This document shows positions 25,430 to 34,291 of a stretch of 64,000 bases of DNA, piece after piece (positions within the stretch are counted from its first letter, which is position 1; each line of letters begins with the position of its first letter). Both the position numbers and the translations under genes were made by a program. Source of the DNA: Peribacillus glennii (GTDB lineage: Bacteria > Bacillota > Bacilli > Bacillales > DSM-1321). The DNA is taken from the NCBI RefSeq assembly GCF_003429105.1, contig NZ_QVTD01000013.1, positions 1-64,000 of the forward strand. The letters are read 5' to 3'. The notes under the pieces were generated by a model. The model saw only the letters and a list, made by a program, of their open reading frames with translations. It did not search any database and was not told where the DNA came from.

Positions 25430-25903
25430 GTGTCAATACGAATAGATGGAGAAGAAATAAAAGTAATCGTTTTTCAAATCAAGGAAAAAGAATATGCAAT
25501 TCCGGTAAACCAGGTCCGGGCCATTGAGAAGGTGCTGCATATTACACGTGTCCCCAAAACGGCCCGGTTCGTCAAAGGGGTCATCAATCTGCGCGGTGTG
25601 GTAACGCCGATCATTGACCTTAGGGCACGTTTTGAAATTGAAGAAACAGAATACACTGAAAGCACGAGAATCATTATTGTTTCTTTAGAGGATATGGAAG
25701 TTGGATTGGTCGTAGATGCCGCAAATGATGTAGTCGATATCCCCGCGGCTAATATTGAACCTCAGCCTGAGGTCGTCGGCACGGTTGAAGCGGAATATAT
25801 TTCAGGGGTTGCCAAGGTTGAAAAACGGCTGATGATCCTGGTGAATTTAGAGAAGATTTTGAACCCGGCGGAATTAAAAGAACCGATTATGATAGAAGGA
25901 TAA
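25430..25903 (+). CDS. cheW: Chemotaxis coupling protein CheW
   Basis: CheW links chemoreceptors to CheA. The 157-residue protein is one CheW domain: VIVFQIKEKEYAIPVNQVR at the N-terminus, then RVPKTARFVKGVINLRGVVTP-type core (about residues 43-63) and the C-terminal VEKRLMILVNLEKIL strand. Length agrees with B. subtilis CheW (156). The GTG start at 25430 follows AAGGGGGAG. cheC starts four bases after the stop. Confidence 0.96.
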   Translation: MSIRIDGEEIKVIVFQIKEKEYAIPVNQVRAIEKVLHITRVPKTARFVKGVINLRGVVTPIIDLRARFEIEETEYTESTRIIIVSLEDMEVGLVVDAANDVVDIPAANIEPQPEVVGTVEAEYISGVAKVEKRLMILVNLEKILNPAELKEPIMIEG

Positions 25904-25907
25904 TGCC

Positions 25908-26546
25908 ATGTCTTTTTTAGAGAAGATCTCTTTTATCCACCTGGATATTTTGAGGGAGATAGGTAATATTGGAGCCGGAAACGCTGCTACAGCTCTCTCC
26001 ACCCTTTTAAATAAAAAAATTGATATGAAAGTGCCCAATGTCAGGATTTTGTCCTTTGACGACATGATGGATTTGGCCGGCGGGCCGGAAACGGTCGTAG
26101 CGAGTGTCTTCCTCAGGATTGAGGGAGATGCACCTGGAAGCATGTTTTTTATCCTGCCTTTGCCGCAGGCCACCTATTTTATCCATCAAATGACGGAAGA
26201 AAGTGAGTTTTCTTTTGACAAGCCACCGTTTTCCGAGATTGCAATGTCCGCTCTTCAGGAATTGGGAAATATTCTTGCAGGTTCCTATCTTTCAGCTTTA
26301 TCTGATTTTACACGGCTGAATCTCTACCCGTCAGTTCCGGCATTAAGCCTGGATATGGTCGGTGCGATTCTTGGCTATGGCTTGATTGAACTGTCCCAGG
26401 TGAGTGATTTTGCCATTGTGATCGATACTGCACTTTCCGAGGATGGCTTTGATGCAAACAGTGTTAATGGCCACTTTTTTCTCCTGCCGGATCCGGAGTC
26501 CTTTGAGATTATCTTTGCCTCTTTAGGAGTTGCGGGAAATGGCTGA
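25908..26546 (+). CDS. cheC: CheY-P phosphatase CheC
   Basis: CheC dephosphorylates CheY-P and, together with CheD, forms a feedback loop in adaptation. The 212-residue protein has two active-site helices with the D/S-x3-E-x2-N pattern: LDILREIGNIGAGNAATALS (about residues 10-29) and MSALQELGNILAGSYLSALS (about 114-133). Length equals B. subtilis CheC (209). It lies four bases after cheW and overlaps cheD, the partner that activates it. Confidence 0.95.
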   Translation: MSFLEKISFIHLDILREIGNIGAGNAATALSTLLNKKIDMKVPNVRILSFDDMMDLAGGPETVVASVFLRIEGDAPGSMFFILPLPQATYFIHQMTEESEFSFDKPPFSEIAMSALQELGNILAGSYLSALSDFTRLNLYPSVPALSLDMVGAILGYGLIELSQVSDFAIVIDTALSEDGFDANSVNGHFFLLPDPESFEIIFASLGVAGNG

Positions 26547-27036
26547 TATTCTGAGAATAACCAAAGTCGGCATTGCGGATATGGCCATTGTAAAGCCGCC
26601 GGGTACAATCAGGACCTCGGGGCTGGGTTCATGTGTGGGCGTAGTTGTATATGACCAAATCAAAGAAATTGCTGGCCTTGCGCATGTCATGCTTCCTGAT
26701 TCATCCCTTTCAAAAGGAGTCCGGATCAATACAGCGAAGTATGCGGATACGGCGATTCAGGAAATGGTAGAAAAGCTTCAGGATGAGGGGGCAAGGGTTT
26801 CTTCCTTAAAAGCGAAAATAGCCGGTGGTGCCCAAATGTTCCAGTTTTCTTCGGGAAACGATTTAATGAGAATCGGCCCGCGAAATGTAGAGGCAGTCAG
26901 GAAAAAGCTCACCGATTTACGGATTCAGATTATTTCTGAAGATGTTGGCGGAAGTAACGGGAGAACGATTGAGTTCAATCCGAAAACATGTAAGTTGAAT
27001 ATTAGGACGGTCAATAAAGGCAGTATTGAAATTTAA
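26539..27036 (+). CDS. cheD: Chemoreceptor glutamine deamidase CheD
   Basis: CheD deamidates glutamines on chemoreceptors and binds CheC. The 165-residue protein carries the catalytic Cys in GLGSCVGVVVYD (about residue 31), His in GLAHVMLPDS (about 48) and the later Thr-containing sequence around RINTAKYAD. Length equals B. subtilis CheD (166). The ATG at 26539 stands nine bases after TAGGAGT; a TTG at 26530 is too near. It overlaps the cheC end by eight bases. Confidence 0.95.
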   Translation: MADILRITKVGIADMAIVKPPGTIRTSGLGSCVGVVVYDQIKEIAGLAHVMLPDSSLSKGVRINTAKYADTAIQEMVEKLQDEGARVSSLKAKIAGGAQMFQFSSGNDLMRIGPRNVEAVRKKLTDLRIQIISEDVGGSNGRTIEFNPKTCKLNIRTVNKGSIEI

Positions 27037-27130
27037 TTTTAAGTCTATAAGCATGGAAGAATGTTTAAAAATAGGAATAAATTTGCAGGACGCGAATATC
27101 CAACTGATTATATAATACATTGGATTTTAT

Positions 27131-27139
27131 TGTTATAAT
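27131..27139 (+). promoter_or_regulatory. Candidate extended -10 promoter before sigD
   Basis: TG-T-TATAAT at 27131-27139 is a perfect extended -10 element in the AT-rich 171-base gap between cheD and sigD. No good -35 is seen 17 bases upstream (another TATAAT stands there, 27111-27116). A local promoter here would let sigD be expressed apart from the long operon, as is known for the internal sigD promoter of B. subtilis. Confidence 0.45.
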
Positions 27140-27207
27140 AGTAATAGAAAAACAGAATTAACAGATTTTAAGAATGTTTTTTTTGATAAAGTGTTAGGAG
27201 GAATCCC

Positions 27208-27975
27208 ATGTCTCAACTGACTACCGGAGAAGAGCAGTTACATTGGAAAAATTGGATCGACTGCCGTGATCCTCAAGCAGGGGACATTTTGGTGAAGAAA
27301 TATATCCCCCTTGTTTCCTATCATGTTCAGAGAATTTCCGTCAACCTGCCTAGGAATGTTAACAGGGATGATATCAGGAGCCTGGGGATGATGGGGTTGT
27401 TCGAGGCTTTAGAAAGGTTCGATCCAAAGCGGGATTTGAAATTTGATACATATGCATCATTCCGGATCCGCGGGGCGATTCTTGACGGTCTGCGCAAGGA
27501 AGACTGGCTGCCGCGAAGCGCCCGAGAAAAAGCAAAAAAAATTGAAGCCGCCACCTATGAACTCGAACAAAAATTCATGAGGAATGTGACTCCAAAGGAG
27601 ATTGCTGAATCATTGCAAATTTCAGAAGATGAAGTCTATTCAGCGCTCAATGAAAACTTTTTCGCGAACGTTCTTTCTATGGATGAGACTCCCCAGGATC
27701 AGGAAGATAAAGAGGGAAACAACTACCATATAAAAGACGATAAGGCTGTGCTGCCGGAGGACAATCTAGTCAAGGAAGAACTATACAAGGAACTGCTGCG
27801 AGTAATAGAAACATTAAATGAAAAAGAGCAGCTGGTACTGCAGCTTTTTTATAAGGAAGAATTGACATTAACCGAAATCGGCCAGGTTATGGGCCTTTCC
27901 ACATCCAGAATATCGCAGATACATTCAAGGGCCATTTACAAATTAAGAAACATTTTGCAGGACGTAAAGCATTAA
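27208..27975 (+). CDS. sigD: RNA polymerase sigma factor SigD (sigma-28 family)
   Basis: SigD directs transcription of flagellin, motor, autolysin and chemoreceptor genes, and FlgM holds it inactive until the hook is complete. The 255-residue protein has region 2 (DIRSLGMMGLFEALERFD and FDTYASFRIRGAILDGLR, about residues 50-93), region 3 (REKAKKIE onward) and region 4 with the helix-turn-helix LTEIGQVMGLSTSRISQIH (about 221-239). Length equals B. subtilis SigD (254). AGGAGG stands before the ATG. Location near the end of the operon is typical and makes its level sensitive to operon read-through. Confidence 0.96.
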   Translation: MSQLTTGEEQLHWKNWIDCRDPQAGDILVKKYIPLVSYHVQRISVNLPRNVNRDDIRSLGMMGLFEALERFDPKRDLKFDTYASFRIRGAILDGLRKEDWLPRSAREKAKKIEAATYELEQKFMRNVTPKEIAESLQISEDEVYSALNENFFANVLSMDETPQDQEDKEGNNYHIKDDKAVLPEDNLVKEELYKELLRVIETLNEKEQLVLQLFYKEELTLTEIGQVMGLSTSRISQIHSRAIYKLRNILQDVKH

Positions 27976-28000
27976 AGAATATAGCGGGACGGTGGAGTGG

Positions 28001-28440
28001 ATGGATCAACTGTTCGATATCGCTGTTTCAAAGGACCGTTTGTCTGTGAAATTATCTTCAAAAGCGGATGCCCAAACCGATTTGTCCCTTAACGAGGACT
28101 CCATTCTGGATGTGCTTCGTGCGAGGAAAATTGTTTTGGGATATAAACATGGAATAATTCAGCAAATTTGCAAAGACCCATTTTCCGATGTATCCAGCAC
28201 TGATAGCGGAGGGTTTTCTAGAAAAATCCGGGAAGCATGCCTATTTGCTGAATGAATTCAATACCAAAACCACGCTCATTTCGAATGTAACTTCCGCAAT
28301 GTACTGACGATTCCCTCCATAAAAGATGGCCAATTACTGGCACGTACAATCCCCCAACTCCCGGATTCCCGGGGAAAGATGTTTATGGCCAAAAAAACCC
28401 GCTTCAAACACTGGAGATGTAGCTGGTTGAACTTAAAACT
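28001..28440 (+). pseudogene. Decayed DUF342 / FapA-type gene
   Basis: An ATG at 28001 after GGTGGAG opens a frame that resembles the N-terminal part of DUF342 (FapA) proteins (DQLFDIAVSKDRLSVKLS, then a helix ending in GYKHGIIQQI). About 65 residues in, the frame shifts; a new frame reads IAEGFLEKSGKHAYLLNEF, then a stop, then FRNVLTIPSIKDGQLLAR and, after another shift, GKDVYGQKNP. These pieces are in the order of the family (IAeG, then dG-la, then GkdV-G). Nothing is recognisable after about 28420. Such a gene is found after sigD in some Bacillaceae. At least two shifts and one stop mark it as dead. Confidence 0.65.
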
Positions 28441-28606
28441 GTGCCGGAATTCAATTGCTGCTTAAAAGTGAACGGCTAGCTGCTTCCGAATAACGAGATT
28501 CACTTTGCCACATACTCAAAATTAATTCATCATCCGATCTCTTCCGTTATAATCTTCCTTGACCAGGGTGAAATTAATTCCATTCCGTTGTAAAGGAAGG
28601 GAAGTT

Positions 28607-28921
28607 ATGAGTTTAAAAGCGATAGAGATGCAAATAGCATTGCCGTGTACCCATGAGGCCGCAAAAATTCAGGAGGGGTGGCAGCTCCGTGATCAGGTTG
28701 CGTTTCATCACGCGGCAAATGAAATGCAAAAGGAAGATGAGAAACAAAGGTCCGCCGTCTTAAAGCAGGAACAAAAAGAGAAGCCCTCCTTCCACAGTGG
28801 CAATGGCAGCAGCGGGCAGGGCGCTGGCGGACGGCAACATGAAAAGAAGAAAACGACAGGAACGAAACGAAAAAATTCACAACATCCTTATAAAGGAACA
28901 AGCATTGACTTTTCCGGATAA
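28607..28921 (+). CDS. Small conserved basic protein between sigD and swrB
   Basis: I do not recognise a named function. The 104-residue product starts MSLKAIEMQIALPCTHEAAK, after AAGGAAGGGAAG, and is hydrophilic and basic: a helical, glutamine/glutamate-rich middle (about residues 20-65) and a C-terminal tail rich in K, G, S and T (KKKTTGTKRKN). No signal peptide or membrane segment is present. Similar small proteins precede swrB in other Bacillaceae, from memory. It ends 10 bases before swrB, so the two are probably co-translated; a role in swarming or operon control is only inference. Confidence 0.65.
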   Translation: MSLKAIEMQIALPCTHEAAKIQEGWQLRDQVAFHHAANEMQKEDEKQRSAVLKQEQKEKPSFHSGNGSSGQGAGGRQHEKKKTTGTKRKNSQHPYKGTSIDFSG

Positions 28922-28931
28922 GAGGGGTAAT

Positions 28932-29597
28932 ATGTCCGCATTTATCATGTTCATTCTTTTTATACTAAACATCCTCACAATTCTGGCCGTTATCATCCTG
29001 TTTCAACGCCAAAACCGTTTGCTCAAGGCAGAAAGAAGCCAAAAGGAAACAGTTGCTGAAATGGAAGAATTACTGGCTGCCTTCATTATGGAAATGAAGG
29101 AAGAAAATGATTTGCTGCTTAAGAAAGTCAGGCAGCCGAAGGTCCCTGGTGATAAAAAAGGATCTTCGGGTCTCAACAGGGATGTTCATCGGGAAATGCC
29201 TTCTTCCAAAAAGGAAACAGCGGATGGAATCGACCAAACCAATTCGGTCATCTTTTCCAAAAATATCGCTGTATCCGCCTATAAAAAACAGCCTTTAAAA
29301 GATGAAACTGAAGGCATTTCAGGCTATCAGCCCGCTGGATTGGCAGAGGAGAAAGACAAAGTTGAAATTACCGTTTTGAACGATAGGGATGACTCAACCC
29401 CCGTACCCGCCGACAGGGAACGAATCGAAAAGGAGGCTTTCAAGGAAGCTCTGAAATCCTCTTTAACAAAAGGGAAGCCAACGCTATCCGAGCAAATTTA
29501 TGAAATGCACGGCAATGGCATGACTGTCGATGAAATAGCGAAAAGATTGAACCGGGGAAAAACCGAAATTGAGCTGTTGCTAAAATTCCGTATGTAA
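28932..29597 (+). CDS. swrB: Swarming motility protein SwrB (DUF6115)
   Basis: SwrB is a membrane-anchored activator of flagellar export gate maturation and hence of sigma-D activity. The 221-residue product has one N-terminal membrane segment (about residues 2-23, AFIMFILFILNILTILAVI), a charged coiled coil, a variable linker, and a C-terminal DUF6115 helix-turn-helix-like motif (IYEMHGNGMTVDEIAKRLNRG, near residues 191-211). ATG 28932 follows AGAGGGG. It closes the fla/che operon. It is longer than the B. subtilis protein (167) because of the linker. Confidence 0.88.
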   Translation: MSAFIMFILFILNILTILAVIILFQRQNRLLKAERSQKETVAEMEELLAAFIMEMKEENDLLLKKVRQPKVPGDKKGSSGLNRDVHREMPSSKKETADGIDQTNSVIFSKNIAVSAYKKQPLKDETEGISGYQPAGLAEEKDKVEITVLNDRDDSTPVPADRERIEKEAFKEALKSSLTKGKPTLSEQIYEMHGNGMTVDEIAKRLNRGKTEIELLLKFRM

Positions 29598-29612
29598 GCC
29601 ATTAGAAATCGC

Positions 29613-29642
29613 TTGACCAGGAAACCTTTAATGTGCTATATT
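29613..29642 (+). promoter_or_regulatory. Candidate sigma-A promoter of rpsB
   Basis: TTGACC (29613-29618) and TATATT (29637-29642) are 18 bases apart, close to the sigma-A consensus. Transcription would start near 29650 and leave a leader of about 110 bases before the rpsB ATG. No terminator was seen between swrB and this promoter, so fla/che transcripts may also read into rpsB. Confidence 0.6.
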
Positions 29643-29759
29643 ATGACATGGTGTTAATACACACGCTTCGTGATTCATGCGGATGGTGCTGTAATAAACA
29701 GTTTCTGTTTGGAAATGATCGGGGCGGAGGAAAAACAAAACCATTTAGGAGGAAACAAA

Positions 29760-30494
29760 ATGTCAGTAATTTCTATGAAGCAATTGCTTGAAGCTGGTGT
29801 GCATTTCGGACACCAAACGCGCCGCTGGAACCCAAAAATGAAGAAATATATCTTCACTGAGCGTAACGGCATTTATATCATCGACCTTCAAAAAACAGTA
29901 AAAAAAGTTGAAGAAGCTTACAACTTCGTGAAAGAACTTGCTGCTAACGGCGGAACAGTCCTATTCGTTGGTACGAAAAAGCAAGCTCAAGAGTCTGTTA
30001 AGGAAGAAGCAATCCGTTCCGGTATGTACTATGTAAACCAGCGCTGGTTGGGCGGAACTTTAACAAACTTTGAAACAATCCAAAAGCGTATCTCCCGTCT
30101 TAAAGAAATCGAGAAGATGGAAGAAAACGGTACATTCGATGTACTTCCTAAGAAAGAAGTCATCCAACTCAAAAAAGAATGGGAACGCCTAGAAAAATTC
30201 TTGGGCGGCATTAAAGATATGAAGGGCCTTCCGGATGCAATTTTCGTGATTGACCCTCGCAAGGAACGCATCGCAGTTGCTGAAGCCCATAAGTTAAACA
30301 TTCCTCTTGTAGGTATCGTTGACACTAACTGCGACCCGGATGAAATCGACGTAGTTATCCCTGCGAACGACGATGCAATCCGCGCTGTTAAATTGTTGAC
30401 AGGGAAAATGGCTGACGCTATCTTAGAAGCCAAGCAAGGCGAAGAAACAGCAGCACCGGAAGTTGAAACAGAATCTGAAACAACAACTGCTTAA
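29760..30494 (+). CDS. rpsB: Small ribosomal subunit protein uS2
   Basis: Ribosomal protein S2 binds the 30S subunit between head and body and recruits S1-like factors and mRNA. The 244-residue product begins [20 protein letters not shown] and has the S2 signature segments [31 protein letters not shown] and [20 protein letters not shown] sequence. Length equals B. subtilis S2 (246). The ATG at 29760 follows AGGAGG by six bases. Codon use is that of a highly expressed gene. It has its own promoter and terminator. Confidence 0.98.
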   Translation: MSVISMKQLLEAGVHFGHQTRRWNPKMKKYIFTERNGIYIIDLQKTVKKVEEAYNFVKELAANGGTVLFVGTKKQAQESVKEEAIRSGMYYVNQRWLGGTLTNFETIQKRISRLKEIEKMEENGTFDVLPKKEVIQLKKEWERLEKFLGGIKDMKGLPDAIFVIDPRKERIAVAEAHKLNIPLVGIVDTNCDPDEIDVVIPANDDAIRAVKLLTGKMADAILEAKQGEETAAPEVETESETTTA

Positions 30495-30505
30495 CTAGTT
30501 AGGGG

Positions 30506-30544
30506 AAGGTGATAAGAGGATAAGGCCTTTTATCACCTTTTTTT
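30506..30544 (+). terminator. Intrinsic terminator after rpsB
   Basis: AAGGTGATAA (30506-30515) and TTATCACCTT (30530-30539) form a perfect 10-bp stem with a 14-base loop, followed by T bases to 30544. It ends the rpsB transcript, at least partly, before tsf. Confidence 0.85.
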
Positions 30545-30718
30545 GACGGGTCAGGAAGTAGCTTTTTTGCTCCTGGACCTTTTAACTATGCCAATCTGCA
30601 TTGTTTTCTCAAGGTTTTAGAGCCGAAAATCGGCCGGAAACTTGTAATCCGGGCTTAATTTCGGGCAAAATGGTAAAAGATGAAAAAAACTTACATAATA
30701 TGAGGAGGATTTCCAATT
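30545..30718 (+). other. Structured leader between rpsB and tsf
   Basis: The gap has a second hairpin (GGTCAGGA at 30549-30556 against TCCTGGACC at 30571-30579, one bulge) followed by TTTT, and a compact fold at 30621-30655 in which CCGGA (30634-30638) pairs with TCCGG (30648-30652), closed by AGC/GCT, or alternatively GCCGA pairs with TCGGC. No clear promoter was found. These may tune read-through from rpsB into tsf. Confidence 0.35.
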
Positions 30719-31603
30719 ATGGCAATTACTGCACAAATGGTAAAAGAACTTCGTGAAAAAACTGGTGCCGGCATGATGGATTGCAAAAAGGCACTTACAG
30801 AAACTGATGGTGATATGGAAAAAGCAATCGACTTCCTTCGTGAAAAAGGAATTGCATCAGCCGCGAAAAAAGCAGACCGCATTGCTGCTGAAGGTTCTAC
30901 TTACATCCTTACTGAAGGTAACGAAGCGGTTATCCTTGAAGTGAACTCTGAAACAGATTTCGTTGCCAAAAATGAAGGCTTCCAGGTGTTAGTGAAAGAA
31001 TTGGCTGAACACTTGCTTGCTAAAAAACCGGCAACTGTTGAAGAGGCTTTGGAACAAACTATGGAAAACGGAACAAAGGTTGAAGAACACATCAATGCAG
31101 CAATCGCTAAAATTGGTGAAAAACTTACCCTCCGCCGTTTCGAAGTGATGACAAAAAGTGACAACGACGCGTTCGGCGCATACCTTCACATGGGTGGTAG
31201 AATCGCTGTATTGACATTGTTGGAAGGTACAACTGATTCAGAAGCTGCAAAAGATGTTTCCATGCACATTGCCGCTTTAAGGCCAAAATATGTTTCGCGC
31301 GATCAGGTTTCTTCCGATGAAATCGAGCGTGAGCGTGAAGTTCTTACCCAACAGGCTTTAAATGAAGGTAAACCTGAAAAGATCGTAGCTAAAATGGTAG
31401 AAGGCCGCATTGGAAAATTCTATGAAGAAATTTGCGTAGTGGACCAATCCTTCGTTAAGAACCCAGACCAAAAGGTGGGCGAGTTTGTTAAGTCAAAAGG
31501 CGGCACAATCAAGAGTTTTGTAAGATACGAAGTAGGCGAAGGCATCGAAAAGCGCCAGGACAACTTCGCTGAAGAAGTTATGAGCCAGGTTAAAAAAGAC
31601 TGA
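30719..31603 (+). CDS. tsf: Translation elongation factor Ts
   Basis: EF-Ts recycles EF-Tu by exchanging GDP for GTP. The 294-residue protein has the N-terminal UBA-like domain ([20 protein letters not shown], about residues 7-26), the signature [15 protein letters not shown] (about 76-90) and a dimerisation domain ending [13 protein letters not shown]. Length equals B. subtilis EF-Ts (293). AGGAGG stands before the ATG. It follows rpsB in nearly all bacteria and is highly codon-adapted here. Confidence 0.98.
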   Translation: MAITAQMVKELREKTGAGMMDCKKALTETDGDMEKAIDFLREKGIASAAKKADRIAAEGSTYILTEGNEAVILEVNSETDFVAKNEGFQVLVKELAEHLLAKKPATVEEALEQTMENGTKVEEHINAAIAKIGEKLTLRRFEVMTKSDNDAFGAYLHMGGRIAVLTLLEGTTDSEAAKDVSMHIAALRPKYVSRDQVSSDEIEREREVLTQQALNEGKPEKIVAKMVEGRIGKFYEEICVVDQSFVKNPDQKVGEFVKSKGGTIKSFVRYEVGEGIEKRQDNFAEEVMSQVKKD

Positions 31604-31629
31604 TTATATTTGCTTTGCATAAATTGTTT

Positions 31630-31660
31630 AATAGGGAACACTCCAGTGTTCCCTATTTTC
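31630..31660 (+). terminator. Intrinsic terminator after tsf
   Basis: AATAGGGAACAC (31630-31641) and GTGTTCCCTATT (31646-31657) form a perfect 12-bp stem with a TCCA loop. The T run after it is short (TTC), so termination may rely mostly on the stable stem. Confidence 0.7.
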
Positions 31661-31744
31661 GAATGGAATTGTAATTTGTCATGCACTTTTCAAAGCGATT
31701 AGGCATCAAGATGAACATAAAGAATACATAGTTGGAGGTTCTGG

Positions 31745-32467
31745 ATGAGCAGCGCGAAATATAAACGTGTCGTATTGAAGCTAAGCGGTGAGGCTTTGGC
31801 CGGGGACGAAGGTTTTGGGATAAATCCTTCGGTAATTAAATCAATTGCGGAACAAGTCAAAGAGGTTGCGGAATTGGGTGTAGAAGTTGCCGTAGTAGTT
31901 GGGGGCGGAAACATCTGGCGAGGCAAAATAGGCAGTGAAATGGGGATGGACCGTGCCAATGCCGATTATATGGGTATGCTGGCCACGGTGATGAATTCCC
32001 TCGCCCTGCAAGACAGCCTGGAACAGCTTGGGATCGAAACACGAGTCCAGACCTCAATTGACATGAGACAGGTAGCGGAACCTTATATAAGGCGCAGGGC
32101 GATAAGGCACCTGGAAAAGAAACGTGTCGTTATATTCGCCGCGGGAACAGGAAATCCTTACTTTTCCACGGATACAACAGCAGCGCTCCGTGCAGCGGAA
32201 ATCGAAGCCGAAGTGATCTTGATGGCAAAAAACAACGTCGACGGTGTTTACAGTGCTGATCCGGTGAAAGACAAGAACGCGAAGAAATATGATGAGCTAT
32301 CTTACCTGGATGTATTGAAGGAAGGCCTGGAGGTCATGGATTCCACGGCATCTTCGCTTTGCATGGATAACAATATACCGCTGATTGTCTTTTCATTAAT
32401 GGAAAAAGGAAATATAAAACGGGCAGTTTTGGGTGAAACGCTTGGAACTATTGTGAGGGGGAAATAA
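31745..32467 (+). CDS. pyrH: Uridylate kinase
   Basis: PyrH phosphorylates UMP to UDP in pyrimidine nucleotide synthesis. The 240-residue protein has the bacterial UMP kinase motifs: KLSGEALAG (about residues 12-20) for phosphate binding, GGGNIWRG (about 57-64), an [18 protein letters not shown] segment (about 138-155) and the DGVYSADP motif (about 169-176). Length equals B. subtilis PyrH. TTGGAGG precedes the ATG. frr follows after two bases, so the two are coupled. Confidence 0.97.
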   Translation: MSSAKYKRVVLKLSGEALAGDEGFGINPSVIKSIAEQVKEVAELGVEVAVVVGGGNIWRGKIGSEMGMDRANADYMGMLATVMNSLALQDSLEQLGIETRVQTSIDMRQVAEPYIRRRAIRHLEKKRVVIFAAGTGNPYFSTDTTAALRAAEIEAEVILMAKNNVDGVYSADPVKDKNAKKYDELSYLDVLKEGLEVMDSTASSLCMDNNIPLIVFSLMEKGNIKRAVLGETLGTIVRGK

Positions 32468-32469
32468 TA

Positions 32470-33027
32470 ATGCCAAAAACCGTGATAGCAAGTTCAAAGG
32501 AAAGAATGGAAAAAGCAATAAGCGCTTATAGCCGGGAGTTAGCAAGCATTCGTGCGGGAAGGGCTAACGCATCATTGCTTGATAAAATTTCCGTTGATTA
32601 CTATGGCGCTCCGACACCGATTAACCAGTTGGCAGGTGTCTCAGTTCCTGAGGCCCGTCTTTTAGTTATTCAGCCTTACGATAAAACAATTCTGGGTGAA
32701 ATTGAAAAAGCGATTTTGAAATCCGATTTAGGCCTGAATCCTTCAAGTGATGGATCGATCATCCGCATTGCGATCCCGGCATTGACAGAGGAACGTCGTA
32801 AAGAACTGGTGAAGGTCGTCAAAAAGGAAGCGGAAGAAGCGAAGATCGCTGTTAGAAATATCCGCAGGGATGCAAATGATGACCTTAAAAAGCTGGAGAA
32901 AAATGGTGAGATTACAGAGGACGACCTGAGGGGCTATTCTGATGATATCCAGAAAATGACGGACAGCTATATCAGTAAGATTGATGATATTACAAAGAAT
33001 AAAGAGAAAGAAATACTAGAAGTTTGA
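32470..33027 (+). CDS. frr: Ribosome recycling factor
   Basis: RRF with EF-G splits post-termination ribosomes. The 185-residue protein has the full RRF pattern: [22 protein letters not shown] (helix 1), the beta domain with [20 protein letters not shown], and the long C-terminal helices with [16 protein letters not shown]. Length equals the family norm (185). It starts two bases after pyrH and is followed by a long non-coding gap before uppS. Confidence 0.98.
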   Translation: MPKTVIASSKERMEKAISAYSRELASIRAGRANASLLDKISVDYYGAPTPINQLAGVSVPEARLLVIQPYDKTILGEIEKAILKSDLGLNPSSDGSIIRIAIPALTEERRKELVKVVKKEAEEAKIAVRNIRRDANDDLKKLEKNGEITEDDLRGYSDDIQKMTDSYISKIDDITKNKEKEILEV

Positions 33028-33491
33028 TCATAAGTAAAATCATTAGGCTATAAATAAGTGTTTTTTTCGCCCGCGCATATGGATTGTTGAAACCTTGGCA
33101 GGCCAAAAGTGTAAATGCTGTCAGACCCTTGCTGATCACGCGGCATGATCCAAATCATTATTGGTTCATCATGCAGCATGCTAAAAGCATATCTGTCCAT
33201 TCGCACTTTAGGCCGCCTTTTTTTATGCCAGGCGCGGATACCACATTTGTGAAAGAGAAAACTTGAAGTCCGGAAAAGTATTCTATAAGATAATTTAGGG
33301 CAGCTGCCATTCTACATTGGCGGGCCAATTACTAAAAGCATCTCCTTCTTGTGCAATAGCCTTGTTTATAATAATTAGGAGAAGAACTGTTTTTTTGGTA
33401 TTATAGAAGAGATCTGCCATTATCATTCATACATAGAGAAAAAAACGATATGATGTAGATATAGAGTACAACCTGATGGGGGACAAAAAGT
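33028..33491 (+). other. Non-coding gap between frr and uppS
   Basis: This 464-base gap has no supported gene. It contains an imperfect long hairpin at 33143-33174 (GCATGAT with CCAA, pairing with TTGG and ATCATGC, three-base bulge), a T-rich stretch after frr (33060-33067) without a clear stem, and TATAAT at 33367-33372 without a matching -35. A 60-codon open frame at 33084-33266 has no ribosome site or recognisable sequence. Confidence 0.5.
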
Positions 33492-34265
33492 ATGTATTCA
33501 TTTTGGAAGCGTTGGTTCAAAAAAAATGCTTCTTCGGATGTGACAAATAGAATTCAAAGTGTGAAGAAGGTTGAAGTTCCGCGCCATATCGCAATTATCA
33601 TGGATGGAAACGGGCGCTGGGCAAAGAAACGGGCCCTCCCGCGTGTAGCCGGGCATCATGAAGGAATGAAGGTCGTCCGCAGGATTACCAGGCTTGCAAA
33701 TGAACTGGGTGTCAAAACCTTGACGGTTTACGCATTTTCTACAGAAAACTGGAAACGCCCAAAAAGTGAAGTGGAATATCTAATGAAGCTTCCCCAGGAA
33801 TTTCTCGGTACATTCCTTCCGGAGCTTGTTTCTGAGAATGTCCAAGTCTCTATGATCGGTGACAAATCAGCTTTGCCCGATCACACGCGTAAGGCTGTGG
33901 ACAAGGCAATTGAAGACACAAAAGCGAATGACGGCATGATATTGAATTTTGCACTGAATTATGGAAGCAGGGCCGAAATAATAGAAGCTGTAAATAGAGT
34001 AGTCATCGATTCTAAAAATGGTATAATAGGGGAAAATATTTCTGAGAACTTATTTTCCGAGTATTTGATGACCAGCGAGTTGCCTGACCCTGATTTGCTT
34101 ATTCGCACCAGTGGGGAAATTCGCTTGAGCAATTTTATGCTTTGGCAGGCGGCATACTCGGAATTTTGGTTTACTGATGTCCTTTGGCCAGATTTTAGGG
34201 AAGAACATTTATTGGAAGCTATCGAAGTTTACCAACAACGTTCCAGGCGATATGGCGGGGTCTAG
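33492..34265 (+). CDS. uppS: Undecaprenyl diphosphate synthase (isoprenyl transferase)
   Basis: UppS condenses isopentenyl diphosphate onto farnesyl diphosphate to make the C55 lipid carrier for peptidoglycan and teichoic acids. The 257-residue protein has the cis-prenyltransferase motifs: IAIIMDGNGRWAKKR (Asp near residue 38), FSTENWKRPKSEV (about 84-96) and RTSGEIRLSNFMLWQ (about 206-220). Length equals B. subtilis UppS (260). GGGGG precedes the ATG. cdsA follows after 26 bases. Confidence 0.97.
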   Translation: MYSFWKRWFKKNASSDVTNRIQSVKKVEVPRHIAIIMDGNGRWAKKRALPRVAGHHEGMKVVRRITRLANELGVKTLTVYAFSTENWKRPKSEVEYLMKLPQEFLGTFLPELVSENVQVSMIGDKSALPDHTRKAVDKAIEDTKANDGMILNFALNYGSRAEIIEAVNRVVIDSKNGIIGENISENLFSEYLMTSELPDPDLLIRTSGEIRLSNFMLWQAAYSEFWFTDVLWPDFREEHLLEAIEVYQQRSRRYGGV

Positions 34266-34291
34266 CTCAAGAAGGCGGGGAACATAAAATA

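Noticed and set aside
33084-33266. 60-codon open frame in the frr-uppS gap
   Set aside because: No ribosome site, no recognisable protein pattern, and it runs through an inverted repeat.
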